Shown here: positions 15,801-24,868 of the stretch, in pieces
Layout: each line of letters starts with the position of its first letter
How positions within the stretch are numbered: the first letter of the stretch is position 1
NCBI GenBank assembly: GCA_016284175.1
Contig: JAEEOJ010000145.1
Location: 1 to 64,000, forward strand
DNA length: 64,000 nt
Origin: Lachnospiraceae bacterium
GTDB taxonomy: Bacteria > Bacillota > Clostridia > Lachnospirales > Lachnospiraceae
Reading direction: 5' to 3'
Notes under the pieces: generated by a model
What the model saw: the letters and a program-made list of their open reading frames with translations, nothing else
What the model was told of the DNA's origin: nothing
The model's database searches: none
Translations under genes and position numbers: made by a program

Positions 15801-16832
15801 ATGTTTCATATTTATGACAGAATAAACAACGGTGAAGTATATATAATTGCAGAAATGAGCGCCAATCACGGCGGTAATGTTTTCAATGCTTTGGAGATTG
15901 TAAGACAGGCTGCGGCAGCGGGTGCGGACTGCGTTAAGATTCAGACTTACACGGCCGACAGTTTAACCATTGACTGCGACAACGAATATTTCAAATTAAA
16001 GGGCGGTCTCTGGGGCGGCTACAAGCTCTACGACCTTTACAAAGACGCCTGCACACCTTATGAATGGCACAAGGCAATCAAAGATGAATGTAAAAAATGC
16101 AATATAGACTTCCTCTCCACACCTTTCGACAATGACGGCGTGGATTTCCTCGAAAAACTCGGAGTTGAAGCTTATAAAATCGCCAGCTTCGAAATGGTGG
16201 ATTTAGCCCTCGTTGAATATGCGGCTTCAAAAGGCAAGCCGATGATTATCTCGACAGGCATGGGAAGTCCCGAAGAAATCGAAGATGCGGTTGCCGCATG
16301 CAGAAGAGCCGGAAATGAACAGATTATTCTTCTCAAATGCTGCAGTGCTTATCCCGCACCCTGGGATGAAATGCATTTGGGAAATATTCCCGATATGAAA
16401 AAGCGTTTTAACCTTCCTATCGGCCTTTCGGATCATTCCGAAGGAAGCCTCGGCGCAGTTGTCGGAGTATCCTTGGGCGCCTGCGTGGTTGAAAAGCATG
16501 TATGCCTTCCCGGAATTGAGAGTGCCGACAGTAAGTTTTCCATGAGCATGAAGGATTTTGCAAAGATGGTTTCAGACGTAAGAAATGCTACCAGAATCGC
16601 AAAAGGTCCCGACTACACACTCTCTGAAAAAGAAAGAAGCTCGACGATTTTCAGAAGAAGCCTCTTTGCTATTAAAGACATTGCCAAAGGCGAAGAATTT
16701 ACTTACGAAAATATTAAAGCCATTCGTCCAGGCTACGGAATTCTGCCCAAGCACTTAAACGAGCTTATCGGAAAGAAAGCCGTAAGAAGCCTTAAACGCG
16801 GAGAACCCGTTACCGAAGAGTTTTTAAAATAA
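15801..16832 (+). CDS. pseI: Pseudaminic acid synthase (PseI/NeuB family)
   Basis: This 343-residue enzyme condenses phosphoenolpyruvate with a 6-deoxy-hexosamine derivative to make a nonulosonic acid. The TIM-barrel part shows IIAEMSANHGG near 17, DCVKIQTYT, FLSTPFDNDGVDFL and LSDHSEGSLGAVVG. A C-terminal antifreeze-like (SAF) domain begins near RRSLFAIKDIAKGE. The segment GGLWGGYKLYDLYKDACTP is the pattern I associate with PseI rather than sialic acid synthase NeuB, and a CMP-pseudaminate synthetase-like gene at 26835 supports that. Legionaminate or sialate synthase cannot be excluded. The product usually decorates flagellin or surface polysaccharide. The other pathway genes (pseB, pseC, pseG, pseH) are not in the window. 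Confidence 0.85.
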   Translation: MFHIYDRINNGEVYIIAEMSANHGGNVFNALEIVRQAAAAGADCVKIQTYTADSLTIDCDNEYFKLKGGLWGGYKLYDLYKDACTPYEWHKAIKDECKKCNIDFLSTPFDNDGVDFLEKLGVEAYKIASFEMVDLALVEYAASKGKPMIISTGMGSPEEIEDAVAACRRAGNEQIILLKCCSAYPAPWDEMHLGNIPDMKKRFNLPIGLSDHSEGSLGAVVGVSLGACVVEKHVCLPGIESADSKFSMSMKDFAKMVSDVRNATRIAKGPDYTLSEKERSSTIFRRSLFAIKDIAKGEEFTYENIKAIRPGYGILPKHLNELIGKKAVRSLKRGEPVTEEFLK

Positions 16833-16856
16833 CCCGATTTCGGGAAAGGATAAAAA

Positions 16857-17444
16857 ATGAAAATACTCGGCTTATACAATAACGACTGCGCTCTTCCTCT
16901 TTTCGACAAACTTGAAGAGATGGGCCATGAGGTTGTAAGAATGAGCGAGCGGCTTGACGTTTCTTTTTGCGAAAGCGGAAATTTCGATCTGGCCGTAAGC
17001 TACACATACAAATATATTCTGTCCGAAGAAATTCTGTCGGCTTTAGGCGGAAATGTGGTTAATCTGCATAACTCATATCTGCCTTATAACCGCGGCGCTT
17101 CTCCGAACCTTTGGAGCATTGCGGAAGACACTCCGCGCGGTGTCACACTTCACTATATGGATGCCGCACTCGACAAAGGTTATGTAATTGCACAAAGGCT
17201 CATAAAAGAAGGTGACGGCGAGACTCTTGCATCCAGCTACGACAATCTTGATAAAAACGCCATCGACCTGTTTTTAGAAGCTTTTGAATACTATCCGAAG
17301 TGGCCAAAAATTAAGAAAAAAGTCTCGGGTAAAGGCAGTTATCACTCTGTGGCGGATACTAAAAAACTTCTTACGGTTATTGATTCTTACGACATGAAAA
17401 TAACCGATTTTAAGAAGGCTTTAAAGGATGCGGGGATTATCTGA
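16857..17444 (+). CDS. Formyltransferase-family protein, probably acting on an amino-sugar
   Basis: This 195-residue protein has the N10-formyltetrahydrofolate-dependent formyltransferase fold: the catalytic Asn and His in VVNLHNSYLPYNRG and the Asp in MDAALDKG. It is much shorter than methionyl-tRNA formyltransferase (about 310) and lacks that enzyme's C-terminal domain. It begins 24 nt after pseI and is probably in the same transcript. This context suggests N-formylation of an amino-sugar or a nonulosonic acid precursor, which is an inference. A phosphoribosylglycinamide formyltransferase role is less likely because the family signature and context differ. The C-terminal 60 residues are Lys-rich and helical. 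Confidence 0.75.
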   Translation: MKILGLYNNDCALPLFDKLEEMGHEVVRMSERLDVSFCESGNFDLAVSYTYKYILSEEILSALGGNVVNLHNSYLPYNRGASPNLWSIAEDTPRGVTLHYMDAALDKGYVIAQRLIKEGDGETLASSYDNLDKNAIDLFLEAFEYYPKWPKIKKKVSGKGSYHSVADTKKLLTVIDSYDMKITDFKKALKDAGII

Positions 17445-17460
17445 AAAAAGGGATTTTGAC

Positions 17461-17489
17461 TTGTTATAAACTCCCGAATTTAGTATAAT
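17461..17489 (+). promoter_or_regulatory. Promoter of the acyl-CoA synthetase gene
   Basis: TTGTTA, 17 bases, then TATAAT, about 65 nt before the ATG at 17554. It indicates that the synthetase and the two-component genes behind it form a unit separate from pseI. Confidence 0.65.
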
Positions 17490-17553
17490 TGTACTCGGTG
17501 TACTCATGATTTTTATCTATGTTTTCAAGAAAATTACCGAAAGGAAAAGATAA

Positions 17554-19179
17554 ATGAAAAACAAAAAATACCCTTACTATGACACGCTTGAAGATATCTC
17601 GGATTTAAAGGACCTGATTCTTACAAAGGCAGCGGACTCGCCCGATAAGATTGCTTTTGTATACCCCTGCGAAACCGGTGAAATGCGCAAAACCTATCAC
17701 GATTTAAAAGAAGATATCAACGCATTCGGAACATGGATGTACAAAAACAAAATCAAAGATAAACATGTTGCAATCATCGGAAAGAACTCATACGAATGGC
17801 TCGTGGCTTTCCTTGCATGTGTTAACGGCGGAAACGTAGCGGTTGCAATCGACAAGTCCCTTCCCGCAAACGAAATCTCCGAACTTCTTAAACTCGCCGA
17901 TGTCGACTATGCTTTGGTAACCGACCAGTATGTCGAAAAAGTTGATACCAAACTTGTCAAAAAGGTATTTGATCTCGGAACTTTCGATACAATTCTTTAC
18001 GAAGGAAGAAAACTTCTTCGCGACAAGAACAACGATTTCCTTACATATCAGATAATTCCCGAGAAGACCGCTGCGATTCTTTTTACATCCGGAACAAGCG
18101 GCAAGAGCAAGGGTGTTGAACTTACGAATCACAATATAGCATTTGAATTAAACCGTACCTGTCAGCTGTACAAGCCTTCGGGAAACGTGCTTGCAATACT
18201 TCCTTTCCACCATGCTTTCGGACTTATCGTAGGCATCTTTATGGCGGTTAATTACGAAGAGCCCATTTACATCAACAAGTCACCGAAGTACGTAAAGAAG
18301 AATTTACAGGATTTCAAACCCCAGACCATTTTTATGGTTCCCATGTTCGTAGAATTTTTCCACAAACAAATCTGGGCAGAAATTGATAAAAAAGGCAAAA
18401 CAGCCGCTACCAAAGGTCTTATGGCTTCAACCGATCTGCTCCTTAAGACCGGTGTGGATGTCAGAAAGAAAACATATTCGGCTATTCATAAAGTATTCGG
18501 CGGCAATCTTGAATATATCATCTGCGGCGGTGCTGCACTCGATCCCATGTATGTAAAAGAATTCCGTTCATGGGGTATCGAAATCTTAAACGGCTACGGC
18601 ACCACTGAGTGTTCACCCTGTACTGCAGTAAACAGACCTTTCCATCATAAGGACGGCAGTGTCGGAGTTCTTATTCCCGATACCGAAGTCAGAGTCTCCG
18701 AAGAGGGCGAAATCCTCTTTAAGGGCGACCATGTCATGAAGGGTTACTACAAAGACGAAGAAGCTACAAATGCAGTCATTATCGACGGCTGGTATCATAC
18801 AGGTGATTTGGGCTTCGTGGATGAAGAAGGCTTTATCACACTTACAGGCCGTAAGAAAAACCTTATCATTCTTTCTAACGGCGAAAACCTCTCTCCCGAA
18901 GAACTCGAAGAAGACTTCGCACGTGATCCCGCTGTCAAGGAAGTCCTTGTATATGACGAGAACAGCAAGATCGTTGCAGAGATTTTCCCTGAAGACGATT
19001 ACCTTGGCAATCAGGCATACTTTAACGAACTTAAGGAAAAAATCAACAATAAACGTCCGATGTTTAAGCGTATTGCAATCGTTAAGCTGCGCAATGAAGA
19101 GTTTATCAAAAACGGCAGCATGAAGATTGTCAGATATTTAAATATCCCCAAGGCAAATTCTGACGAACAGGCAAAATAG
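17554..19179 (+). CDS. AMP-forming acyl-CoA synthetase/ligase family protein
   Basis: This 541-residue adenylate-forming enzyme has the phosphate-binding core motif ILFTSGTSGKSKGV, the AMP-binding motif NGYGTTECSP, the hinge region YHTGDLGFVDEEGFITLTGRKKNLIIL and a C-terminal catalytic lysine in a segment reading KNGSMKIVR. It activates a carboxylic acid as an acyl-AMP and transfers it to CoA or another thiol. The closest type is long-chain fatty-acid-CoA ligase, but the substrate is not readable. It has its own promoter. Its stop is 6 nt before the response regulator gene, so it is probably co-transcribed with that two-component system, an unusual pairing. Confidence 0.88.
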   Translation: MKNKKYPYYDTLEDISDLKDLILTKAADSPDKIAFVYPCETGEMRKTYHDLKEDINAFGTWMYKNKIKDKHVAIIGKNSYEWLVAFLACVNGGNVAVAIDKSLPANEISELLKLADVDYALVTDQYVEKVDTKLVKKVFDLGTFDTILYEGRKLLRDKNNDFLTYQIIPEKTAAILFTSGTSGKSKGVELTNHNIAFELNRTCQLYKPSGNVLAILPFHHAFGLIVGIFMAVNYEEPIYINKSPKYVKKNLQDFKPQTIFMVPMFVEFFHKQIWAEIDKKGKTAATKGLMASTDLLLKTGVDVRKKTYSAIHKVFGGNLEYIICGGAALDPMYVKEFRSWGIEILNGYGTTECSPCTAVNRPFHHKDGSVGVLIPDTEVRVSEEGEILFKGDHVMKGYYKDEEATNAVIIDGWYHTGDLGFVDEEGFITLTGRKKNLIILSNGENLSPEELEEDFARDPAVKEVLVYDENSKIVAEIFPEDDYLGNQAYFNELKEKINNKRPMFKRIAIVKLRNEEFIKNGSMKIVRYLNIPKANSDEQAK

Positions 19180-19185
19180 TAAAAC

Positions 19186-19860
19186 ATGTTTAATATTCTC
19201 ATCGTTGAAGACAACAAGAATACTGCAAGATTAATGGAAGTCGTTCTCACACAGAACGGCTACCATACCTTGCATGCAACCGACGGTGAGCAGGCACTTA
19301 AAATTCTCGACGAAACCCATGTGGATTTGGCTCTCGTGGATATTATGATGCCTGTAATGGACGGCATTACTTTTACGAGAGTTTTAAGAAACTCAGGTTC
19401 GCAGATTCCGATTATTATGGTTACCGCCAAGGACAGCCAGGAAGATATCAGAAAAGGCTTTTTAACCGGTACCGACGATTATATGGTAAAGCCGATTGAC
19501 GAAGTCGAACTTCTTCTTCGTATCCAGGCGCTCCTTCGACGCGCCCATATAGCTGCGGAGCATGAACTTGTAATCGGAAAAACATCTCTTTTATACGATT
19601 CTTTTTTAGTCAGGGAAGGCGATTCGGAATATGAACTTCCGAGAAAAGAATTTCAGCTTCTTTTCAAACTGCTCTCATATCCCAATAAAACTTTTACGAG
19701 AAAGCAGCTGATGGAGGAATTCTGGGATTCGGAAACGCAGTCCGAAGAACGTACCGTTGATGTTCATATAAACCGTTTAAGAGACAGATTCAAGAATAAC
19801 GACGATTTTGAAATAGTTACCGTCAGAGGTTTGGGATATAAGGCCATAAAAAAGGATTAA
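19186..19860 (+). CDS. OmpR/PhoB-family response regulator
   Basis: This 224-residue regulator has a receiver domain with ED at 8-9, the phosphoacceptor Asp52 in LALVDIMMP and Lys102 in MVKPID. The C-terminal winged helix shows the hallmark ERTVDVHINRLRDRF and ends VRGLGYKAIKK. It is followed after one base by its sensor kinase and preceded by the acyl-CoA synthetase. The ribosome binding site is weak, consistent with translation coupled to the preceding gene. The signal and target genes are unknown; control of the adjacent synthetase operon is possible. Confidence 0.92.
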   Translation: MFNILIVEDNKNTARLMEVVLTQNGYHTLHATDGEQALKILDETHVDLALVDIMMPVMDGITFTRVLRNSGSQIPIIMVTAKDSQEDIRKGFLTGTDDYMVKPIDEVELLLRIQALLRRAHIAAEHELVIGKTSLLYDSFLVREGDSEYELPRKEFQLLFKLLSYPNKTFTRKQLMEEFWDSETQSEERTVDVHINRLRDRFKNNDDFEIVTVRGLGYKAIKKD

Positions 19861-19861
19861 T

Positions 19862-20965
19862 ATGCGTAAGGCGTTCAAAAAACTTACAACCGCAATAGGA
19901 AATCTAATACAAAAGCTGATTGAAAGCATCATCTTTCGAATCAGCTTTTTTATCATTTTCGCCCTTACGGTATCAAACGTGTTAGCCGGCGGCATAATGA
20001 TGATTCTCTATCAGACTTCCTTAAGAGACAAACTTGGAATCACGCCCCTTAAGCTTACAATCATCGTGCTTGTATTCAGTTACCTTTCATCCGCGGCGCT
20101 CTCAATCGTTATAAACAGAAACGTATTTAAGCCTTTAAGAAAGCTCACCAAGCTTACCGAACAGGTTGCCGAGGGCAATTATGACGTCAATGTAGAAGGC
20201 ATTACAAATTTCTTTACAGAGAAATCCGACCTCGGTAATCTGGTAAATGCTTTTGAGGACATGACGCACGAGCTTTCCTCAACGGAAATTTTTAGAAACG
20301 ATTTTATCCACAATTTTTCGCACGAATTCAAGACTCCGATCATTTCGATAAGAGGCTTTGCAAGACAGCTTTACAAAGGAAACCTTACACCCGAGCAGCA
20401 GAGCGAATTTGCCAAAATCATAATGGACGAGAGTGAACACCTCGCCAATATGTCTTCTAACGTGCTTCTTTTATCAAAGCTCGAATCACAGGAAATTGTT
20501 TCGGACAAGGAATCCTTCAGTCTGGATGAACAGCTTCGAACCTGTATGCTTATAATGGAGGAACAGTGGAGCGAAAAGAACATAACGATTGATATGGATC
20601 TCGATGAAATAGATTATTATCAGAACAAGGATCTTTTGTATCACGTATGGATGAATCTTTTCTCAAATGCGGTTAAATTCACCAAGGAAAACGGAACCGT
20701 ATCGGTTCAGTGCCACAGGGCAAATGATGCGATTTTCGTTGCAGTCTCCGATAACGGTATGGGAATGGATGAAGAAACCCTGAAACATATATTTGAAAAA
20801 TTCTATCAGGGCGATTCTTCGCATGCGACCGCAGGCAACGGCCTCGGACTTTCGCTTGTTAAGCGAATCGTCGAAATGATGGAAGGACGTATTTCCGTCG
20901 AAAGTACTTTAGGAAAAGGCAGCACATTTATTGTTTCACTCCCTCTCCAGAATATAGAATCATAA
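19862..20965 (+). CDS. Sensor histidine kinase (HisKA/HATPase)
   Basis: This 367-residue membrane sensor kinase has two membrane segments (about 25-50 and 64-84) separated by a loop of only about 12 residues, so there is almost no extracellular sensing domain. A HAMP domain covers about 88-140, and the phosphoacceptor His154 is in HNFSHEFKTPI. The HATPase domain has the N-box MNLFSNAVKFT and G-boxes VSDNGMGMD and GNGLGLSL. It is the partner of the regulator one base upstream. The short extracytoplasmic loop suggests sensing within the membrane or by a partner protein, which is an inference. Confidence 0.93.
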   Translation: MRKAFKKLTTAIGNLIQKLIESIIFRISFFIIFALTVSNVLAGGIMMILYQTSLRDKLGITPLKLTIIVLVFSYLSSAALSIVINRNVFKPLRKLTKLTEQVAEGNYDVNVEGITNFFTEKSDLGNLVNAFEDMTHELSSTEIFRNDFIHNFSHEFKTPIISIRGFARQLYKGNLTPEQQSEFAKIIMDESEHLANMSSNVLLLSKLESQEIVSDKESFSLDEQLRTCMLIMEEQWSEKNITIDMDLDEIDYYQNKDLLYHVWMNLFSNAVKFTKENGTVSVQCHRANDAIFVAVSDNGMGMDEETLKHIFEKFYQGDSSHATAGNGLGLSLVKRIVEMMEGRISVESTLGKGSTFIVSLPLQNIES

Positions 20966-20992
20966 AAGAAATATTTATAATTTTGACCATAG

Positions 20993-21022
20993 AAAAACGA
21001 TGCCCGAAAGCATCGTTTTTTA
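20993..21022. terminator. Bidirectional terminator between convergent genes
   Basis: AAAACGATGC, loop CCGAAA, GCATCGTTTTTT. It is flanked by A on the left and T on the right, so it can stop transcription of the sensor kinase from the left and of the DUF624 gene from the right. Confidence 0.85.
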
Positions 21023-22447
21023 TTATTCAAATATATATTCCATAAAAGTATCGTCTCTTTCCTGCGGCTTGTCATTTACAATGAGCACTACGTAAACGCC
21101 TTCGCCCGTTAAGCTGTAAACTCCGATCTTCTCACAGACTTCCTCGGGAAGCTTGATGGCTTCAAGGTCTGCCACGGGTTCTTCTCCCTCGGCCAGACCT
21201 TCTTTTGCGCTCTCCGATACGAAGTAATATCTGTCTTCCTCGGGAATATTGTACTTATCAGCATAGGAACTTATATCCTTAAAGCAGTCCAGTTCAATAT
21301 AGTGATCTATATATTCGGCGTCGATGAAAAAGTAATCATAATATCCGGCCACAATATATGCAAACAGGTTCTGATCCTGTGAGGGGTCGGGCTTAACTTC
21401 CTGACCTTCCACAAGTGTCATTGTAAGATCTTCTGAAAGATTTACCTGCTGTTTTCTCTTCTTCGTGGCAATCTTGTCAAAATAATCTTTGGTTAAGTAA
21501 TCTCTGCCTTCATCGGTTACAGCACATAAAAGAAGTCCGCCTGAATATAACGTTTCTTTCTGGGCGATAAAAGCATCATATACAAACCAGAGTGCAAAAA
21601 ATCCAACCAGTACGCCAAGAACAATCTTTAGCAAATAGTAATCCCTGATAAAACCGATTTTTTCCTTGAACGATAGCGATTTGAAGGTTTCTTTTTCGGC
21701 TTCGATTTTGCCTTTTACCGTATGCTCGTCAGGTCTAATTACAAGAGTGTCTCCGAGCTTCGTGTCGCCTTCTTCCGAAACCTCGCTTTCTTCAGTCTTT
21801 TCTTCGGCTGCCTTATCCTCTTCTTCTTTTTCTACCCTTGCCTCAAGCTTTTTAAATCCTTTTATGAGCGTAAGGTTCATAAAATAAAACGAAGTCGTGG
21901 TACCGAATAAAAGAATCGCGGGAAGCCATGATGCGTACCATAAGCAGGATATTATTGTAATTATTTCAAGAGCTGCTATAAGCGCAAGCTTTATAAAATA
22001 CAGGAATGAAAAGAGACCTGCACCTTTATATGCTTCTTTTACGGTCATTTCAAATCTAGCTATGAAGGGGAAAATCGTAGCGGTAATAAAAACTACGAAG
22101 CAGGTAAGCAGTACAAGTAAAACCATATAGATTTCATTGACATTGCCAAAGCCCTTATTATAAATCCAGAGCCAGTCAATTCCTAAGAGTATAAGAACTA
22201 CGAGCTGGATTATCCAGATAAGAGTCGCCTGTTTGAAATTGTCTTTAAAAGCCTTGAAATACGGTTTAAAGAGTGTGCCTTCTTCCTTACGCACTATCTT
22301 CATTGACACATAATATTTGGCTGTATAAGCCGCACCGAATGTGATTATGGGAATACTTAATATAAGTGTCAGAAGATTGAGGATAATCATATCCGCAACC
22401 TTACCCATAAACTGCATTACAGGGCTGTCAAATTTAAAAATATTCAT
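21023..22447 (-). CDS. DUF624 (YesL-like) membrane protein with an extra C-terminal domain
   Basis: This 474-residue membrane protein starts with a DUF624/YesL-type unit (about 1-200, four or more hydrophobic segments, with DMIILNLLTLILSIPIITFGAA near the start). A charged Glu/Lys-rich cytoplasmic stretch (about 205-235) follows, then another membrane segment (LKIVLGVLVGFFALWFVYDAF) and a C-terminal domain of about 180 residues that should face outwards. YesL-type proteins are about 210 residues and are encoded with CUT1 sugar transporters, as here. Their function is not known. The extra domain has phrases such as YYDYFFIDAEYIDHYIE that resemble fragments of solute-binding proteins, which is only an impression. 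It lies downstream of the permease genes after a terminator. Confidence 0.8.
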   Translation of the reverse strand: MNIFKFDSPVMQFMGKVADMIILNLLTLILSIPIITFGAAYTAKYYVSMKIVRKEEGTLFKPYFKAFKDNFKQATLIWIIQLVVLILLGIDWLWIYNKGFGNVNEIYMVLLVLLTCFVVFITATIFPFIARFEMTVKEAYKGAGLFSFLYFIKLALIAALEIITIISCLWYASWLPAILLFGTTTSFYFMNLTLIKGFKKLEARVEKEEEDKAAEEKTEESEVSEEGDTKLGDTLVIRPDEHTVKGKIEAEKETFKSLSFKEKIGFIRDYYLLKIVLGVLVGFFALWFVYDAFIAQKETLYSGGLLLCAVTDEGRDYLTKDYFDKIATKKRKQQVNLSEDLTMTLVEGQEVKPDPSQDQNLFAYIVAGYYDYFFIDAEYIDHYIELDCFKDISSYADKYNIPEEDRYYFVSESAKEGLAEGEEPVADLEAIKLPEEVCEKIGVYSLTGEGVYVVLIVNDKPQERDDTFMEYIFE

Positions 22448-22463
22448 AAAGGATTACCTTTCA

Positions 22464-22501
22464 GAAAAAACCGCTCCGGAATAAGCAGTTCCGAAGCGGT
22501 C
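22464..22501 (-). terminator. Terminator between the ABC permease and the DUF624 gene
   Basis: Minus strand: ACCGCTTCGGAA, loop, TTCCGGAGCGGT, then six T. It would reduce read-through from the transporter genes into the DUF624 gene. Confidence 0.8.
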
Positions 22502-22523
22502 AAAATATATTTTTGAAATTTGG

Positions 22524-23519
22524 TTAACCTTTTACGCCACCGATTGTAAGACCGGTTACAAAGTATCTCTGTAAGAAAGGGTAAATACAGATGATAGGTA
22601 CCATAGTAACAACTGTAGCTGCGGATCTTACGGATACAGGTGTTACCTGTTTAGCTGAACTTGTATTGTTATTACCGTTTGCACTACCGCTGGTCTGCAT
22701 TACCGAATTGAGCAGTTTCATCAATTCGTACTGCAGTGTTGTGTATTCTGTTTTCATACGGTTATAGAGCATTGCATCAAACCATGAGTTCCACTGCCAT
22801 ACAGCTACGAACAAAGCAATTGTTGCGTAAACCGGTTTACACAGAGGAGATATGATTTTGATGAAGATTGTGATATATCCTGCACCATCGAGCTGTGCGG
22901 ATTCTTCTAGTTCATCAGGTAAGTCTTCCATGTATGTTCTAAGTACCATTACGTTGAATGCACTTACCATACCGGGAACAATGTATACCCAGAATGAACT
23001 GGTCAGATGTAAATATCTGAAAAGTAACATAACGGGAATCATACCGCCGTTAACGTACATTGTAATAATCCAGAACAGTGAAAGAGATGATCTGAAAAGG
23101 AATCTCTTACGTGACATGATGAATGCAAGAAGTGCATTGGCAATAAGTGATGTAAGTGTACCGAGAATAGTTCTTAAAACGGTAATCTTAGCACCAACCA
23201 TGAAGCCCTGGATGTTAAGTACTTTGTTATAACTTTCAACTGAGAACTTTCTGGGCCAGAGGTAAATTCCGCCTCTTACAGCATCAAGTCCGTCATTGAA
23301 TGAATATGCAACGGTATTCCATACAGGATACAATGTTACGATTGTAAACAGAATAAGGAATATTGTATTGCAGATTACGAATGCCCATCCCCATCCGTCC
23401 ATTTTTCTGGAGTTCTTGTGGGCTAATCTTTTTATTGTTTTTAACTCTTCGTCGCTCAGTCTTTCTCCGCCATGAGAGTTTGTATAATTGAGGGCGAAAT
23501 CGTCTTTTTTTATTTTCAT
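22524..23519 (-). CDS. Carbohydrate ABC transporter permease (LplC/YtcP type)
   Basis: This 331-residue integral membrane permease has six hydrophobic segments and the EAA loop that contacts the ATPase, visible as DELEESAQLDGAGYITIFIKIISPL. A Ser/Asn-rich loop (SGSANGNNNTSSAK) precedes the last helices, and the protein ends FVTGLTIGGVKG, a typical LplC/YtcP ending. With the LplB-type partner it forms the membrane channel of a CUT1 importer for oligosaccharides. No ATPase gene is in the cluster, so a shared MsmX-like ATPase is likely. It lies 15 nt after the LplB-type gene. Confidence 0.92.
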   Translation of the reverse strand: MKIKKDDFALNYTNSHGGERLSDEELKTIKRLAHKNSRKMDGWGWAFVICNTIFLILFTIVTLYPVWNTVAYSFNDGLDAVRGGIYLWPRKFSVESYNKVLNIQGFMVGAKITVLRTILGTLTSLIANALLAFIMSRKRFLFRSSLSLFWIITMYVNGGMIPVMLLFRYLHLTSSFWVYIVPGMVSAFNVMVLRTYMEDLPDELEESAQLDGAGYITIFIKIISPLCKPVYATIALFVAVWQWNSWFDAMLYNRMKTEYTTLQYELMKLLNSVMQTSGSANGNNNTSSAKQVTPVSVRSAATVVTMVPIICIYPFLQRYFVTGLTIGGVKG

Positions 23520-23534
23520 ATTCTTTTCTCCCTC

Positions 23535-24767
23535 CTAGAACAAACTTTCCTGGCCCATCTTCTTGGCCACAGTATTAAATATTAGTATCAATAGAATCGC
23601 TACGACACTCTTAAATATACCGGCCGCAGTACCCAGCGAGTAGTCCATCTGTCCAACACCCCAGTTAAGGATGTAGATATCGATGGTCTGTGAAACGTCC
23701 TGTACAAGACCGTTACCGAGTAAGTACTGAACTTCGAAACCACAGTTAAGAAGGTTACCGATGTTCATTACAAGAAGGATAACGATTGTGGGTGCGATAC
23801 TCGGAAGAGTAATGTATCTGATCTTGCCCCATCTGCCTGCGCCGTCAATTTCAGCTGCTTCATAAAGTGAAGGATCGATAGCTGTGATAGCTGCAAGGTA
23901 AATAATTGCGTTCCAACCGGTCTCTTTCCATACATTGGAAAAGGCTACAATCGGCCAGAACCAAGCCGGGTGGGCGAAGAAGTTATAACTGTCGTCAACA
24001 ATGTGGAAAAATCTTAAAAGTTCATTTACAATACCTGTACTTGATAAGGAGTCATGTATAATACCACACACGATAATCCATGAAAGGAAGTGAGGTAAGT
24101 AAGAAATTGTCTGAACTAATTTTTTTCCTAATTTATTCTTTACTTCATTAAGTAAGATGGCAAATACAATAGCCATAATAAAAGTTGTAGCAAGATTAAG
24201 AATACCCATACCGATGGTATTTCTGATGGCTCTAATAAATACAACTTTGTCAATCCATATTTTCATCGCCGAGAAAATGTTGCCTGTTGTTTCAAGGCCC
24301 CATTCAAAGACGTCAAATTCAAACATAAATTTGAATTTATCAAATCCAACGAATTTGGAATGTAATAAACCTGATTTTAACTTATAGTTCTGGAATGCCA
24401 TTACCCATCCGCCAAGAGGAAGATAGTAGAATAACAAACCATATAAAACGAATATAAAACTGATTAAAAGTAATACCCACTGTCTTTTTAATTCGCCCTT
24501 GGATATTCTCTTTTTTGATAAAGCCTTAATCTGGGCTTCACTTAAAGTAGATGCGTGTTCATATGCCTCTTTGGCATAGTTATCAACCTCGTAAGCTTCG
24601 TCAATAGCGTTAGCTTCGGTTGTTTCTGCAGTTTCTTCCGCAACCGTCTCAACATTTTCTGCTATAACTGTTTCTGCTGCGGTCTCAGTTGTTTCGGCTT
24701 CGGCATTAATCTCGTTTTCTACTGCTGCTTCTTCAGTATTGACGATCTGATCCGCTTCGTTTGCCAT
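23535..24767 (-). CDS. Carbohydrate ABC transporter permease (LplB type) with acidic N-terminal extension
   Basis: The ORF track starts at 24827; I prefer the ATG at 24767 because GGGAGG sits at the right distance and the longer start falls inside an intergenic stem-loop. This gives 410 residues. The first 95 are acidic and low-complexity, rich in Glu, Ala and Thr, and should lie in the cytoplasm. Then come six membrane segments and the EAA loop (LYEAAEIDGAGRWGKIRYITLPSI), and the protein ends FNTVAKKMGQESLF. It is the second half of the CUT1 permease pair. The extension is longer than I expect for LplB-type proteins. Confidence 0.9.
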   Translation of the reverse strand: MANEADQIVNTEEAAVENEINAEAETTETAAETVIAENVETVAEETAETTEANAIDEAYEVDNYAKEAYEHASTLSEAQIKALSKKRISKGELKRQWVLLLISFIFVLYGLLFYYLPLGGWVMAFQNYKLKSGLLHSKFVGFDKFKFMFEFDVFEWGLETTGNIFSAMKIWIDKVVFIRAIRNTIGMGILNLATTFIMAIVFAILLNEVKNKLGKKLVQTISYLPHFLSWIIVCGIIHDSLSSTGIVNELLRFFHIVDDSYNFFAHPAWFWPIVAFSNVWKETGWNAIIYLAAITAIDPSLYEAAEIDGAGRWGKIRYITLPSIAPTIVILLVMNIGNLLNCGFEVQYLLGNGLVQDVSQTIDIYILNWGVGQMDYSLGTAAGIFKSVVAILLILIFNTVAKKMGQESLF

Positions 24768-24792
24768 TTTTAAGCCTCCCTTTCCTTTAAAA

Positions 24793-24826
24793 TGGCAACC
24801 ACAGCTATAAACAACCGTGGTTGCCA
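24793..24826 (-). promoter_or_regulatory. Strong stem-loop between binding-protein and permease genes
   Basis: TGGCAACCAC and GTGGTTGCCA form a perfect 10-bp stem with a 14-nt loop, followed on the minus strand by TTTT. In this position such hairpins usually act as partial terminators or 3'-end stabilisers that let the binding protein be made in excess over the permeases. Confidence 0.7.
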
Positions 24827-24868
24827 CTTCATTAATTAATTATTACTTTTTACAAGATGTAATGTGAA

